Of a DNA stretch of 16,202 bases, positions 1 through 7,225 are shown piece after piece. Under the pieces are notes generated by a model. It saw nothing but the letters and a program-made list of their open reading frames with translations. It did not search any database and was not told the origin of the DNA. The stretch spans positions 20,026 to 36,227 of the forward strand of contig NYST01000064.1 of NCBI GenBank assembly GCA_002683155.1, read 5' to 3'. Both the position numbers and the translations under genes were made by a program. Position 1 is the first letter of the stretch. The number at the start of each line of letters is the position of its first letter. This DNA is from Methanobacteriota archaeon (lineage in GTDB: Archaea; Thermoplasmatota; Poseidoniia; Poseidoniales; Thalassarchaeaceae).

Positions 1-386
1 CACTTTCCTCTCGAGACTCTTTTAGGTGCCATTGAGATTCCTTGCCTGAGTAGTTTGATTCCAGTCCATGGCCTTCTCAGGATGCCGCCAATGTCAGGTT
101 TCATCAAACCGACCATCATTTCTCCAATCTCGCTAGGCTCATCCACTCCCAAAGCTAGGTTTGTCCTATCCCTGGTGCCAAAGAGATTCATTGCAAGCGG
201 GAATCTACTGATGCTTCCATCCTCCAATCTCGGTTGATCGAAGACTACCGCTGGACCACCTCTCTTGACCAAACGGTCTGCTATACAACCGGCTTCGAAC
301 CTGACGTCAACGGGGTGGCCTACCCTTAGCAGCTCACCCCTAATCTCCAGGGCTCTGATGAACTCCTCGAGACTACTCCATCCCAT
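1..386 (-). CDS. ubiD: UbiD-family (prenylated-FMN) decarboxylase, N-terminal part
   Basis: About 128 residues of the amino-terminal half are visible; the gene continues beyond the left edge. The translation opens MGWSSLEEFIRALEIRGEL, matching the UbiD start pattern (a short lead, then a D/E-L-x-x-F-I-x-x-L-E helix and G-E-L-x-R). It continues with V-D-V-x-F-E, the G-G-P-A-V-V-F segment and F-G-T-R-D-R followed by A-L-G, all typical of the family. These enzymes use prenylated FMN to (de)carboxylate unsaturated or aromatic acids. In archaea they serve menaquinone-type pathways or the anhydromevalonate phosphate step of isoprenoid synthesis; the substrate cannot be told from this fragment. I chose the ATG at 386-384 because it best matches family N-termini; in-frame ATGs at 410 and 434 are alternatives. 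It is divergent from geranylgeranyl reductase, which suits a prenyl-lipid or quinone role (inference). Confidence 0.85.
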   Translation of the reverse strand, partial: MGWSSLEEFIRALEIRGELLRVGHPVDVRFEAGCIADRLVKRGGPAVVFDQPRLEDGSISRFPLAMNLFGTRDRTNLALGVDEPSEIGEMMVGLMKPDIGGILRRPWTGIKLLRQGISMAPKRVSRGK

Positions 387-478
387 GGTGATTCGTGATG
401 CTCCTGACATGAGAAGGTTCGCCTTCAGGGTCATCTGCAAACCGACGGATTCTTTGAGGGGTGCTCTACCGATAATCC

Positions 479-1723
479 GTGGAAGACGCAGGAACCATAT
501 GCGACGTTCTCGTTGTGGGAGCCGGTCCGGGTGGGGGAAACGCTGCTTTACAGTGCGCTCGGCAGGGACTCTCGACTATCCTTATCGAGGATCATCCAGA
601 GATTGGTACTCCTGTCCACTGTGGCGAATGCATCTCCGAGATTGCCTGCCAGAACCTCAATCTGGATCTCCCCGAGGAAGTGATTAGCAAGAGAGTCAAG
701 GGAATCAGAGTAATCTTCCCCGATGGAACCGAGAAGTGCCTTACTGAGGAGGGGTATGTCTTGGAAAAGCACCTGTTCGAGAGATGGATAGCCGAGGAGG
801 CCGTCGCCGCTGGTGCAAGCCTACATCTCCGTCACAAGATGCTATCAATGGAGAGGGTGGAGGGAGACTCCTTCGGAGGATGGGTATGCGATGGCAAGGG
901 AGATCAGTTCCCTATCAGAGCCAAGATCGTAATCGATGCTTCAGGAGTGGCTGCCGTCTGCTCTCGTTTGGTGAAGCCCGATGGTGAAGCCCCATTGAAC
1001 ACTAAGGGGCAGGTAGTCGCAGGGATGCAGTACGAGTTGCTTGAGGTCCCCACTGATGGCTACCTTGACTTCTACATCTGGCCAAAATATGCTGAGAAAG
1101 GGTACCTGTGGATGATTCCCAAGTGCGAAGGACGCGCAAACGTGGGCCTAGTTACCGAGGACAAGCCTAGGACCAAGAAGGCTCTGGACGAGTTCATCGC
1201 TGACACTCACTTCTCAGACTTGGAACAAGCCCTGCCTCCTTGGAAGGAGAAGGGCAGCCCGGCCTTCGGGGGGACCATCCCCATCTCAGGTCCATTCGAC
1301 AGAACCCATCACGATGGGCTAATGCTCGTCGGTGACGCTGCTGGCTTCACTTCCCCACTATTCGAGGGAGGGTCTCACCTCGCTCTGAAATCAGCGGTTT
1401 TCGCTGCCCAGACTGCTGCTAAGGCAATCTCTGAAGGAGACCTCAGTTCGGAGAGGCTGTCAGAGTACACCAGGCTGTGGAAGGCAGAGTTCCCGCCCTA
1501 CGACAAAATTCTGAGGGGGAAGACCGCCCTCTTCGAGCTCTCCGACGATGAGATGTCAGTTATGGCTACATGCTTCCCAGATGAGATGTCAGACATGGGG
1601 GCAACGGGGAAGGCAATGGTGGGGTTCAGGCTATTGCTCAGAAGGCCCGGGCTATACTTCAAGAGAATCGTCCCAGCGATGCTGGCCTTTGGATATAGCA
1701 GGGCGAAGTATTACGGATGGTGA
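479..1723 (+). CDS. Geranylgeranyl reductase family FAD protein (digeranylgeranylglycerophospholipid reductase-like)
   Basis: A 414-residue flavoprotein, normal length for the family. The FAD-binding Rossmann motif G-A-G-P-G-G lies at residues 14-19 with an acidic residue (E37) at the end of the second strand. A P-V-H-C-G-E segment with Cys48 matches the conserved cysteine region of archaeal geranylgeranyl reductases. The G-Y-L-W-M-I-P-K motif (about 208-215) corresponds to the family Y-x-W-x-F-P signature, and G-D-A-A-G (285-289) is the second FAD contact. The family saturates geranylgeranyl chains of archaeal membrane lipids and sometimes prenylquinones. The start is GTG: an in-frame TAA lies 6 bases upstream (473-475) and there is no in-frame ATG nearby. 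A G-rich GAGGGGTG at 456-463 is too far upstream to be a good ribosome site. The ccmF-like gene follows after 3 bases, so they are probably co-transcribed. Exact substrate is not determined. Confidence 0.9.
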   Translation: MEDAGTICDVLVVGAGPGGGNAALQCARQGLSTILIEDHPEIGTPVHCGECISEIACQNLNLDLPEEVISKRVKGIRVIFPDGTEKCLTEEGYVLEKHLFERWIAEEAVAAGASLHLRHKMLSMERVEGDSFGGWVCDGKGDQFPIRAKIVIDASGVAAVCSRLVKPDGEAPLNTKGQVVAGMQYELLEVPTDGYLDFYIWPKYAEKGYLWMIPKCEGRANVGLVTEDKPRTKKALDEFIADTHFSDLEQALPPWKEKGSPAFGGTIPISGPFDRTHHDGLMLVGDAAGFTSPLFEGGSHLALKSAVFAAQTAAKAISEGDLSSERLSEYTRLWKAEFPPYDKILRGKTALFELSDDEMSVMATCFPDEMSDMGATGKAMVGFRLLLRRPGLYFKRIVPAMLAFGYSRAKYYGW

Positions 1724-1726
1724 ACA

Positions 1727-4102
1727 ATGCTCACCTTCCTTGGATACACTCTAATCTTCCTAGCCCTGCTCGTTAGCGCATATCTCGTCATTCGTCCCGA
1801 GGCTAGCTCAGATCCACTGGTACGGACAACTTCAATGGCGGCACAGTCAGCTCCATTCCTGCTACTAGCTGCATCCTTCCTGATCGAGGCGACGACACTG
1901 GACCTTGTCTCTAGATATGTGGGCGAAGGGCTCCCACTCTTCTATCGAATTTCTGCCGTATGGGGAAGCAGGTCCGGCCCTCTCCTGATGTGGGCCTCAA
2001 TCATGAGCGTGATCACATGGGTAATGTCCCGAGACTCGGCAATGGATAAGACAACTATCCGAGTCATGCACTCGTGGACGTCCTCTCTCCTCCTGGTCTC
2101 TGCTGCCCTACGCCCATTCGCCCCCGCCGCTCCTGGATCCGCGGGAGAGATTAGCCCATTGCTTCAGACAGACCTGATGGTCATTCACCCTCCAGTAGTT
2201 TTCGTATACTATTCTCTGTGCATGGCAACTGCTAGCATAGCACTGTCTGGTCTGATTATGGCTCGCCCATCCAAAGAGACGCACTCCTCTATGATAAGAT
2301 GGGCCAGATACTCATTCCTTGCAGGAACCATTGGTATTGGGCTCGGTGGTCTTTGGGCCTACACCGTTCTTGACTGGGGAGGGTACTGGGCATGGGACCC
2401 AGTCGAGACAGGCTCTCTGCTACCTTGGCTCGCTCTCCTAGCCATTCTGCACGCCAGAGCTAAGCCAAAGGCAACTAACCCCTATGCATTCACGCCTGCG
2501 CTGGGTATGATTTGCGGGGCTCTCGTCATGCATGCAACCCTGGTTACCCGCGCCAATGGGGTCTGGGCCTCAGTACATGCATTCGTTGGCGATGGTGAGA
2601 ATTCGCTCCCTAGAGACCCATATGTCCGCGTCATCGAGATCATCGATTTCTCCGCCATTGGATTCGAGATCATGATCTATCTTCTCTCCGTCATAGGTCT
2701 TCTATGCCTATCCGTCGCTCACGTCCTGAGGGAGCAAATGTCCCATATCAAGTCAAAGGGGTCGCAAACGTTGTTTGAGTCGAATAGAACTCTGTCCATA
2801 GCTCTGCTAGTTTACTTCGCAGCAGTGGGCCTTTGGATCGGCTCATCGGCCGTGCTCTTCTCAGGACTTGCAATAATGTCCCTACTGGTCTTTGGAGACC
2901 GAGAAGAGCCTCCGGTGCATTGGATATCAATGGGAGTCCTGCTGATGCTCTTCTCTGGATGGGGCTGGGTCTCCGAATGGTACCAGTCTCTGGCTGGAAT
3001 AGCGCCATTCCTGTTAGTTTGGGTCCTCCCAGAGGAAGAGAATGATGATTTTTCTTGGATAATCGGTGCAATTACTGATGCCAAAAAGAGAACTATTTCC
3101 TCTCGTTCTTTCCCATGGTACCTATCCATGGCTTTCCTAATGCTGACATGGATCCTATTGACGGTAGAGATTGAGGGAACCAATATCGCTGCGCACGAGT
3201 ACTACGGTGCTCCTCTAATTTCATTGCTTTCAGTCGGCTTGGCACTTTATGCATGGGGGGAGAAGATCAGCGGAAAGGCTGGAATCGTTTTACTTGCCAT
3301 CACAGCCATGATTTCGGTACTTCTCGCTGCAAGCTCCGGTAACTTCGAACTCCCAGGAAACCCTGGACAGCCGATTACCGACAGTGTTTCCAGAGGTGCA
3401 TTGTCCTTGTTCGTCCTAACTTGGATAGTCTTCGCGATTCCACCAACATTTGTCAAACTCTGGGGCAAATCTAGAGAGATTCTTCCAGAACTACTCAGGA
3501 ATGGCCTCTTCTCCCAGCCATCAAAGGCCAGATTGCTTGGAACTCATGTCGCTCATGCTGGTATACTCTTGCTCCTAGTGGGACATGTTCTTACTACCAC
3601 TCTAGTGGATCGCACAGATCCTTCTCATTTCATTACCCTTGAGAAGGATGTTCCCACCGAGCATCAGGGAATGGAGCTATTGTTCACTGGAGTGGAAATT
3701 TTCTCAGCCGATGAAGATGGGTACGAGTACGAAATTGGCGACGGATATGTTGGAGCAGTAATCGAAGTCAGGGATGAGAACGAACTTCTTGGTACGATTA
3801 GGCCCGGTATGCTAAGGTTCGACTCACCCTCGGGATCTGTTTCAGCCAGGTCAGAAGTTGACCGACTGTCCGGGATGACTGGGGACACCATTGTAATCCT
3901 GGATCTTCTTCAGTCCAATGAACTCCTTTCATCAATGATACTGGGCCAGACCGATAAGGTCGAAGAGGTCAGGGTGACAATTCACCACCTACCGGGAAGC
4001 CACCTTGTATGGTTAGGATGGGCCCTGATAATCTTGGGCAGCGCACTCTCTTCTTTCACAAGGCCCAGCATAGGGGTGCAACATAACCCACCGTTTGAAT
4101 GA
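1727..4102 (+). CDS. ccmF: CcmF-like cytochrome c maturation (heme lyase) membrane protein
   Basis: A 791-residue polytopic membrane protein of the heme handling superfamily (CcmF/CcmC/CcsA). The diagnostic tryptophan-rich loop W-G-G-Y-W-A-W-D-P-V-E is at residues 217-227. Histidines sit where CcmF keeps its heme ligands: His154 in H-P-P, His242 in the helix after the W-rich loop, His284 in S-V-H-A-F, and His607/His610 in the helix pair near 605-625. The early W-G-S-R-S-G-P-L-L-M-W segment (about 79-89) resembles the CcmF W-G-G-H-x-G-S-x-L-L-W region. After about residue 628 there is a soluble domain of some 130 residues and then a final membrane segment (about 768-782), as in bacterial CcmF. 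The family attaches heme to apocytochrome c at the outer face of the membrane. No other ccm gene is in the window. It lies between geranylgeranyl reductase (3-base gap) and FKBP (36-base gap). Confidence 0.9.
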   Translation: MLTFLGYTLIFLALLVSAYLVIRPEASSDPLVRTTSMAAQSAPFLLLAASFLIEATTLDLVSRYVGEGLPLFYRISAVWGSRSGPLLMWASIMSVITWVMSRDSAMDKTTIRVMHSWTSSLLLVSAALRPFAPAAPGSAGEISPLLQTDLMVIHPPVVFVYYSLCMATASIALSGLIMARPSKETHSSMIRWARYSFLAGTIGIGLGGLWAYTVLDWGGYWAWDPVETGSLLPWLALLAILHARAKPKATNPYAFTPALGMICGALVMHATLVTRANGVWASVHAFVGDGENSLPRDPYVRVIEIIDFSAIGFEIMIYLLSVIGLLCLSVAHVLREQMSHIKSKGSQTLFESNRTLSIALLVYFAAVGLWIGSSAVLFSGLAIMSLLVFGDREEPPVHWISMGVLLMLFSGWGWVSEWYQSLAGIAPFLLVWVLPEEENDDFSWIIGAITDAKKRTISSRSFPWYLSMAFLMLTWILLTVEIEGTNIAAHEYYGAPLISLLSVGLALYAWGEKISGKAGIVLLAITAMISVLLAASSGNFELPGNPGQPITDSVSRGALSLFVLTWIVFAIPPTFVKLWGKSREILPELLRNGLFSQPSKARLLGTHVAHAGILLLLVGHVLTTTLVDRTDPSHFITLEKDVPTEHQGMELLFTGVEIFSADEDGYEYEIGDGYVGAVIEVRDENELLGTIRPGMLRFDSPSGSVSARSEVDRLSGMTGDTIVILDLLQSNELLSSMILGQTDKVEEVRVTIHHLPGSHLVWLGWALIILGSALSSFTRPSIGVQHNPPFE

Positions 4103-4130
4103 AAAAGGGGGAGCCGGTCGCGAGGCCCCT

Positions 4131-4136
4131 GAGGTG
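4131..4136 (+). promoter_or_regulatory. Ribosome binding site before FKBP gene
   Basis: GAGGTG is complementary to the CACCTC core expected at the 3' end of 16S rRNA. Spacing is 2 bases to the ATG at 4139 and 5 bases to the in-frame ATG at 4142, which favours the second as the real start. Confidence 0.6.
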
Positions 4137-4138
4137 CT

Positions 4139-4837
4139 ATGATGGATAATGGCTCAATCGTTCATATCGACTATGATCTGTACAATGCTAGCAATGACAA
4201 GCTGATCGAGACAACTAGGGAAGACGTTGCAAAGGAGCATGATTCCCATGACGAGAATAGAGAGTACTCGCCGATGATAACCACTGTTGGGGACGGGCGA
4301 CTAATTCCCGGTTTCGAGGCACATCTATCCGAGGCAGAGGCCGGCAAGGAGTATGAGTTTGACATAGAGCCTGAGGAGGCTTATGGGGAAAGAGATCAGA
4401 ACAAGATCGAGACAATCTCGCAGAACGTGCTCCTTCGTAGCGTCAGAGATCCAAACACACTTGGGATTGGCGCTCCAGTTGAGATTGGCGGCCGGAACGG
4501 AATTCTCCAGTTCATGAGTGCTGGAAGAGCAAGAATAGACTACAACCACCCGCTTGCAGGGGTCACTCTGAGGTACAGCTACCAGATCGTCAAGGTTGTT
4601 GAGGACAGGGAAGAAAAGGTCCAGACACTGATGAAGATGAATACTGGCAGAGAAGACTTCGAGATCGAATTTGATGGCGACGACCTAACCATGACTCTTC
4701 CGGAGGAGATGGCATATGATCAGAACTGGGCCTTCACCAAGTTCTCGTTGGTCACAACCCTGAGGGAGAATGTCGGAGTGGCCAAGGTAATCTTCCGAGA
4801 GGTACACGAACCCAGGAAGATCGATGAAGAAGAGTGA
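4139..4837 (+). CDS. Long-type archaeal FKBP peptidyl-prolyl isomerase (SlyD-like)
   Basis: About 232 residues. The FKBP fold is indicated by V-H-I-D-Y-D-L near the start, G-D-G-R-L-I-P-G-F-E around residues 51-60, the E-P-E-E-A-Y-G-E-R-D motif (about 77-86) and D-Y-N-H-P-L-A-G-V-T-L (about 133-143). The segment between the last two is the insert-in-flap chaperone domain of the SlyD class. About 75 further residues after the FKBP core form the C-terminal domain seen in long archaeal FKBPs. It isomerises prolyl bonds and chaperones folding; no signal peptide is seen, so cytoplasmic. Two ATGs are adjacent (4139 and 4142); GAGGTG at 4131-4136 leaves 2 or 5 bases, so the second ATG may be the one used. 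It is last in the GGR-ccmF-FKBP cluster, and its stop codon directly abuts the stop of the opposing M50 gene. Confidence 0.93.
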   Translation: MMDNGSIVHIDYDLYNASNDKLIETTREDVAKEHDSHDENREYSPMITTVGDGRLIPGFEAHLSEAEAGKEYEFDIEPEEAYGERDQNKIETISQNVLLRSVRDPNTLGIGAPVEIGGRNGILQFMSAGRARIDYNHPLAGVTLRYSYQIVKVVEDREEKVQTLMKMNTGREDFEIEFDGDDLTMTLPEEMAYDQNWAFTKFSLVTTLRENVGVAKVIFREVHEPRKIDEEE

Positions 4838-6346
4838 CTAGATAATCCACGGAATAATTACCGGGATCAATAGCACTAGAAGAATGAAGATACTGCTTAG
4901 GCTGCTGATCCTATTGGACAGCATCTCTATCCGCATTGGATGGGAATTTTTCCTCACCTTCCTCAGGAAGGAGTGGATTCCATCCCTAACTAGGTGACCG
5001 CCATCGAAGGGGATCATTGGAATCAGATTCGCGAAACCCAGTAGGAAGTTGATCCAGACTAGCCAGAAAAGAAAGTCAAACATCATCAAAACACCATCTG
5101 TCCCCAGAACGGATGCAATCGCCCCATCTCCTGCGATCAACATCCTCCTCTCCTCTGGGATCATTGTCTGCCCATCGTTTGCAATTGGAACATTCAGCAT
5201 CAATAGGGGTCTGATGGCAGTGCTTAACACGGTCCCGAAGGCAGAATACTCTCCATCGACAATGTTGGCATAACCATCCACGCCTCCAGTCGAGGAAACT
5301 AGATTGGAGACTCCCAAGAACGAATCTCCGGGATTCACTCCCCAGAAATCGAGCAAAGTTGAGGTTTCTTCGATACAAACCTCGTCTCCTTTGCACTCAT
5401 CGATGTAGTATTGGTATCGATCCCCCATGGTGACCACTATCTCCCTTCCAGACCATGACTGACTATCTCCAGACCACGATAGGACCATCAGTATCGCTTC
5501 ATCACCAGCAGCAATACCATCCATTTCACTAGAGAAGTCCGATAGCCCCGAAATTTTGTTTCCATCAATGTGGGTTATTGTCTCGTATGGCAGTAATCCC
5601 GCTTCTTCTGCACCCCCTCCAACAACTATCCCTCTAGCGTGGACACCTTCGTTTTCAGCAGCCATCCCACTGGCTACAGATGATAGGAGGATTAGGACAA
5701 CGTAAGTTGCGAATATATTGATGGAAGGCCCAGCCGCAAAAAGCCGCAACCTCTCCCTTCGAGGTGCCCTGGACATCTCTGACTCTTCAGGCTCTGCAAA
5801 TGCTCCTATTGGCAAAGGGCCTAGTTGGAGAACTCCAAAGCTCCGTAGTCTCATCCCATGTACTCTTGCCTGAATCCCGTGGCTATATTCGTGAATTACA
5901 ATTGCCACAATTAGTGCCAAGGCCGGCCACCAGAATGGCACGAAACTCGTTACGCCCGGAATCAGTAGCAGATCACTCGCTGGCAGAGGGTCATCGGGAG
6001 GGCTTATTGCTACTGAGATCGCACTCAGGAACAGTAGTAGAACTACCATGAACATCACAAAGAAGCATAGCCAAATAGAGAACTCCCCGAACACTCGCCA
6101 GAATCTCTTGGGCTTGGAAACGAAGTCTAACAACCTCATCCCCCTTCTCGTTCTGATCATCAGAATCACCCCAAGAGCCCTGGTTGCATCGAACCTGTCC
6201 AGAATCCCTTCCGACTCAGCGTAAACCAATCCAGCATACCATATTCCTAGCATCACTACCAACCAAATGGGTGCTCCAAGGGAATGAGCAAGGAATAGTA
6301 GCAGAAGCGGTACGAGCACTCCCCTGCTCCCTGCTTCCTCTGCCAT
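4838..6346 (-). CDS. M50 family site-2-type membrane metalloprotease with PDZ domain
   Basis: A membrane protein of 502 residues from the ATG. The zinc motif H-E-Y-S-H is at residues 152-156 inside a membrane helix. The second metal-ligand site N-L-I-P-M-I-P-F-D-G-G-H has its aspartate at about 448, in the place of the usual L-D-G motif. Between them lies a soluble region with a PDZ-like fold (about 236-310; I-V-V-G-G-G-A-E-E-A-G-L then I-D-G-N). An acidic insert with two close cysteines (C-K-G-D-E-V-C, about residues 318-324) follows. Family members cut proteins within the membrane in signalling or quality control; the substrate is unknown. A TTG at 6409 would add 21 residues but leave only 15 bases to the divergent gene, so I prefer the ATG at 6346. 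It ends exactly against the FKBP stop. Confidence 0.9.
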   Translation of the reverse strand: MAEEAGSRGVLVPLLLLFLAHSLGAPIWLVVMLGIWYAGLVYAESEGILDRFDATRALGVILMIRTRRGMRLLDFVSKPKRFWRVFGEFSIWLCFFVMFMVVLLLFLSAISVAISPPDDPLPASDLLLIPGVTSFVPFWWPALALIVAIVIHEYSHGIQARVHGMRLRSFGVLQLGPLPIGAFAEPEESEMSRAPRRERLRLFAAGPSINIFATYVVLILLSSVASGMAAENEGVHARGIVVGGGAEEAGLLPYETITHIDGNKISGLSDFSSEMDGIAAGDEAILMVLSWSGDSQSWSGREIVVTMGDRYQYYIDECKGDEVCIEETSTLLDFWGVNPGDSFLGVSNLVSSTGGVDGYANIVDGEYSAFGTVLSTAIRPLLMLNVPIANDGQTMIPEERRMLIAGDGAIASVLGTDGVLMMFDFLFWLVWINFLLGFANLIPMIPFDGGHLVRDGIHSFLRKVRKNSHPMRIEMLSNRISSLSSIFILLVLLIPVIIPWII

Positions 6347-6390
6347 AACAAGGCACGTCCACCCTTCTTTCTTCAACCTGCTCTCAAACG

Positions 6391-6398
6391 TAATACAG
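6391..6398 (+). promoter_or_regulatory. Possible TATA element for the small coiled-coil gene
   Basis: TAATACAG is the only A/T-rich stretch in the gap between the divergent M50 and coiled-coil genes. It is centred about 31 bases before the ATG at 6425, the distance expected for a leaderless or nearly leaderless archaeal transcript. Weak, by eye. Confidence 0.3.
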
Positions 6399-6424
6399 AA
6401 TACTGCCAACCTCTTCCGAGGCTC

Positions 6425-6610
6425 ATGTCTCTTGGTGCGAATAACTCCTCAAGGAGTGCCAATAGGAGAATTGACTCACTCTCTAGAGAGAGAGAAAGCA
6501 TCATCAGGATACTCAACCAAGCGGATCTGGGAAGGATTGAGCAAGACATTGGGTTGCTGAAGAAAAAACTAGACTCAATCGACGAACTCCTTTCCGGGCG
6601 TTCTAACTAG
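6425..6610 (+). CDS. Small coiled-coil protein, function unknown
   Basis: A 61-residue hydrophilic protein I do not recognise. After a Ser/Asn/Arg-rich start (about 1-20), residues 20-57 form one predicted helix with Ile/Leu at heptad spacing and many Glu, Lys and Arg, so a dimerising coiled coil is likely. No membrane segment or cysteine. GAGG at 6418-6421 lies 3 bases before the ATG, closer than ideal. A TATA-like element sits about 31 bases upstream. It is divergent from the M50 protease, and its stop overlaps the hjc stop within a shared CTAG (6607-6610). The clean tail-to-tail fit and upstream signals support a real gene, but the short length leaves some doubt. Confidence 0.6.
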   Translation: MSLGANNSSRSANRRIDSLSRERESIIRILNQADLGRIEQDIGLLKKKLDSIDELLSGRSN

Positions 6611-7182
6611 CCTAATGCTGACTCTTTCGCATTTCCAACCCCAGATTCAGATACAATGCCACTTGCCCCATTTGACTTGCAAACCAATGCCAAGAACCGA
6701 TGAACAGGCATCCCAGCGTTCCAGTCCAGATGCGGAGTCCCCCTACTCGTGAGTGGGAGCGGGGGGATGCTTCTCGAAAGGTGCCTTAATTTTCCAGTCA
6801 GACCCTCAACCTCGACTCTCATAATTCTCCAACTGTCGCCCCTAACTCCCTTTAGCCTGAATGCGTATAGGGGCAGAAGACCACATTTCTCCCCAGTTTC
6901 TTTCAATGCCTTGTACTGATCCATCGTCCTACCGGAAAGGTAAATCCTGTCGCTCTTCGAGGTCTTGACTTCAATGGGGAAGCATATATCCCCTCTAAGG
7001 GCGAGTAGATCGCCCGTACCTTCGGAACCGCTACCTGGTGCCCTTACAACTAAGAAAGGCCTCTGAACAACTTTCATCGCTCTAGCTCTTTCTACCTCAC
7101 TGCATGACCTAGTTACTGCACGAACGCCCTTCAATTCACCAGCTAGAACCGAGCGCAGTTCTCGCTCATAGCTGGTTCCCAT
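6607..7182 (-). CDS. hjc: Hjc-type Holliday junction resolvase
   Basis: From the ATG at 7182 the protein has 191 residues and opens M-G-T-S-Y-E-R-E-L-R, the typical Hjc start with the catalytic Glu at position 6. The rest of the nuclease site follows: G-D-L (Asp58), then P-I-E-V-K (Glu71, Lys73), and I-Y-L-S-G with a later Gln, as in Hjc. Hjc is a dimeric endonuclease that resolves four-way junctions in archaeal recombination. The nuclease core ends near residue 120; about 65 further residues (with L-P-L-T-S-R-G-T-P-H-L-D-W) go beyond the usual length of the family. A TTG at 7194 would add four residues. It lies 43 bases downstream of the macro-domain gene on the same strand, so co-transcription is likely. 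Its stop overlaps that of the facing coiled-coil gene. Confidence 0.88.
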   Translation of the reverse strand: MGTSYERELRSVLAGELKGVRAVTRSCSEVERARAMKVVQRPFLVVRAPGSGSEGTGDLLALRGDICFPIEVKTSKSDRIYLSGRTMDQYKALKETGEKCGLLPLYAFRLKGVRGDSWRIMRVEVEGLTGKLRHLSRSIPPLPLTSRGTPHLDWNAGMPVHRFLALVCKSNGASGIVSESGVGNAKESALG

Positions 7183-7225
7183 GGCTCTATCCAATTCTCA
7201 GGGTTATTGAGGACACCGGTCCCAA

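Noticed and set aside
265..687. Plus-strand frame of 140 codons across the UbiD/GGR divergent gap
   Set aside because: Overlaps two well-supported genes in wrong frames and is Arg/Ser-rich without motif.
2748..3183. Two overlapping minus-strand frames of 107 and 123 codons inside ccmF
   Set aside because: They lie opposite membrane helices of CcmF; low-complexity shadows with no start signals or domain pattern.
6347..6409. TTG start giving 21 extra residues to the M50 protease
   Set aside because: It would leave 15 bases between divergent genes and place any promoter inside the neighbour; the ATG at 6346 directly precedes the first membrane region.
6479..6490. 12-base palindrome CTCTCTAGAGAG
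   Set aside because: Lies within the coiled-coil coding frame and is explained by Ser/Arg/Glu codons (L-S-R-E-R-E); no second copy or promoter nearby.
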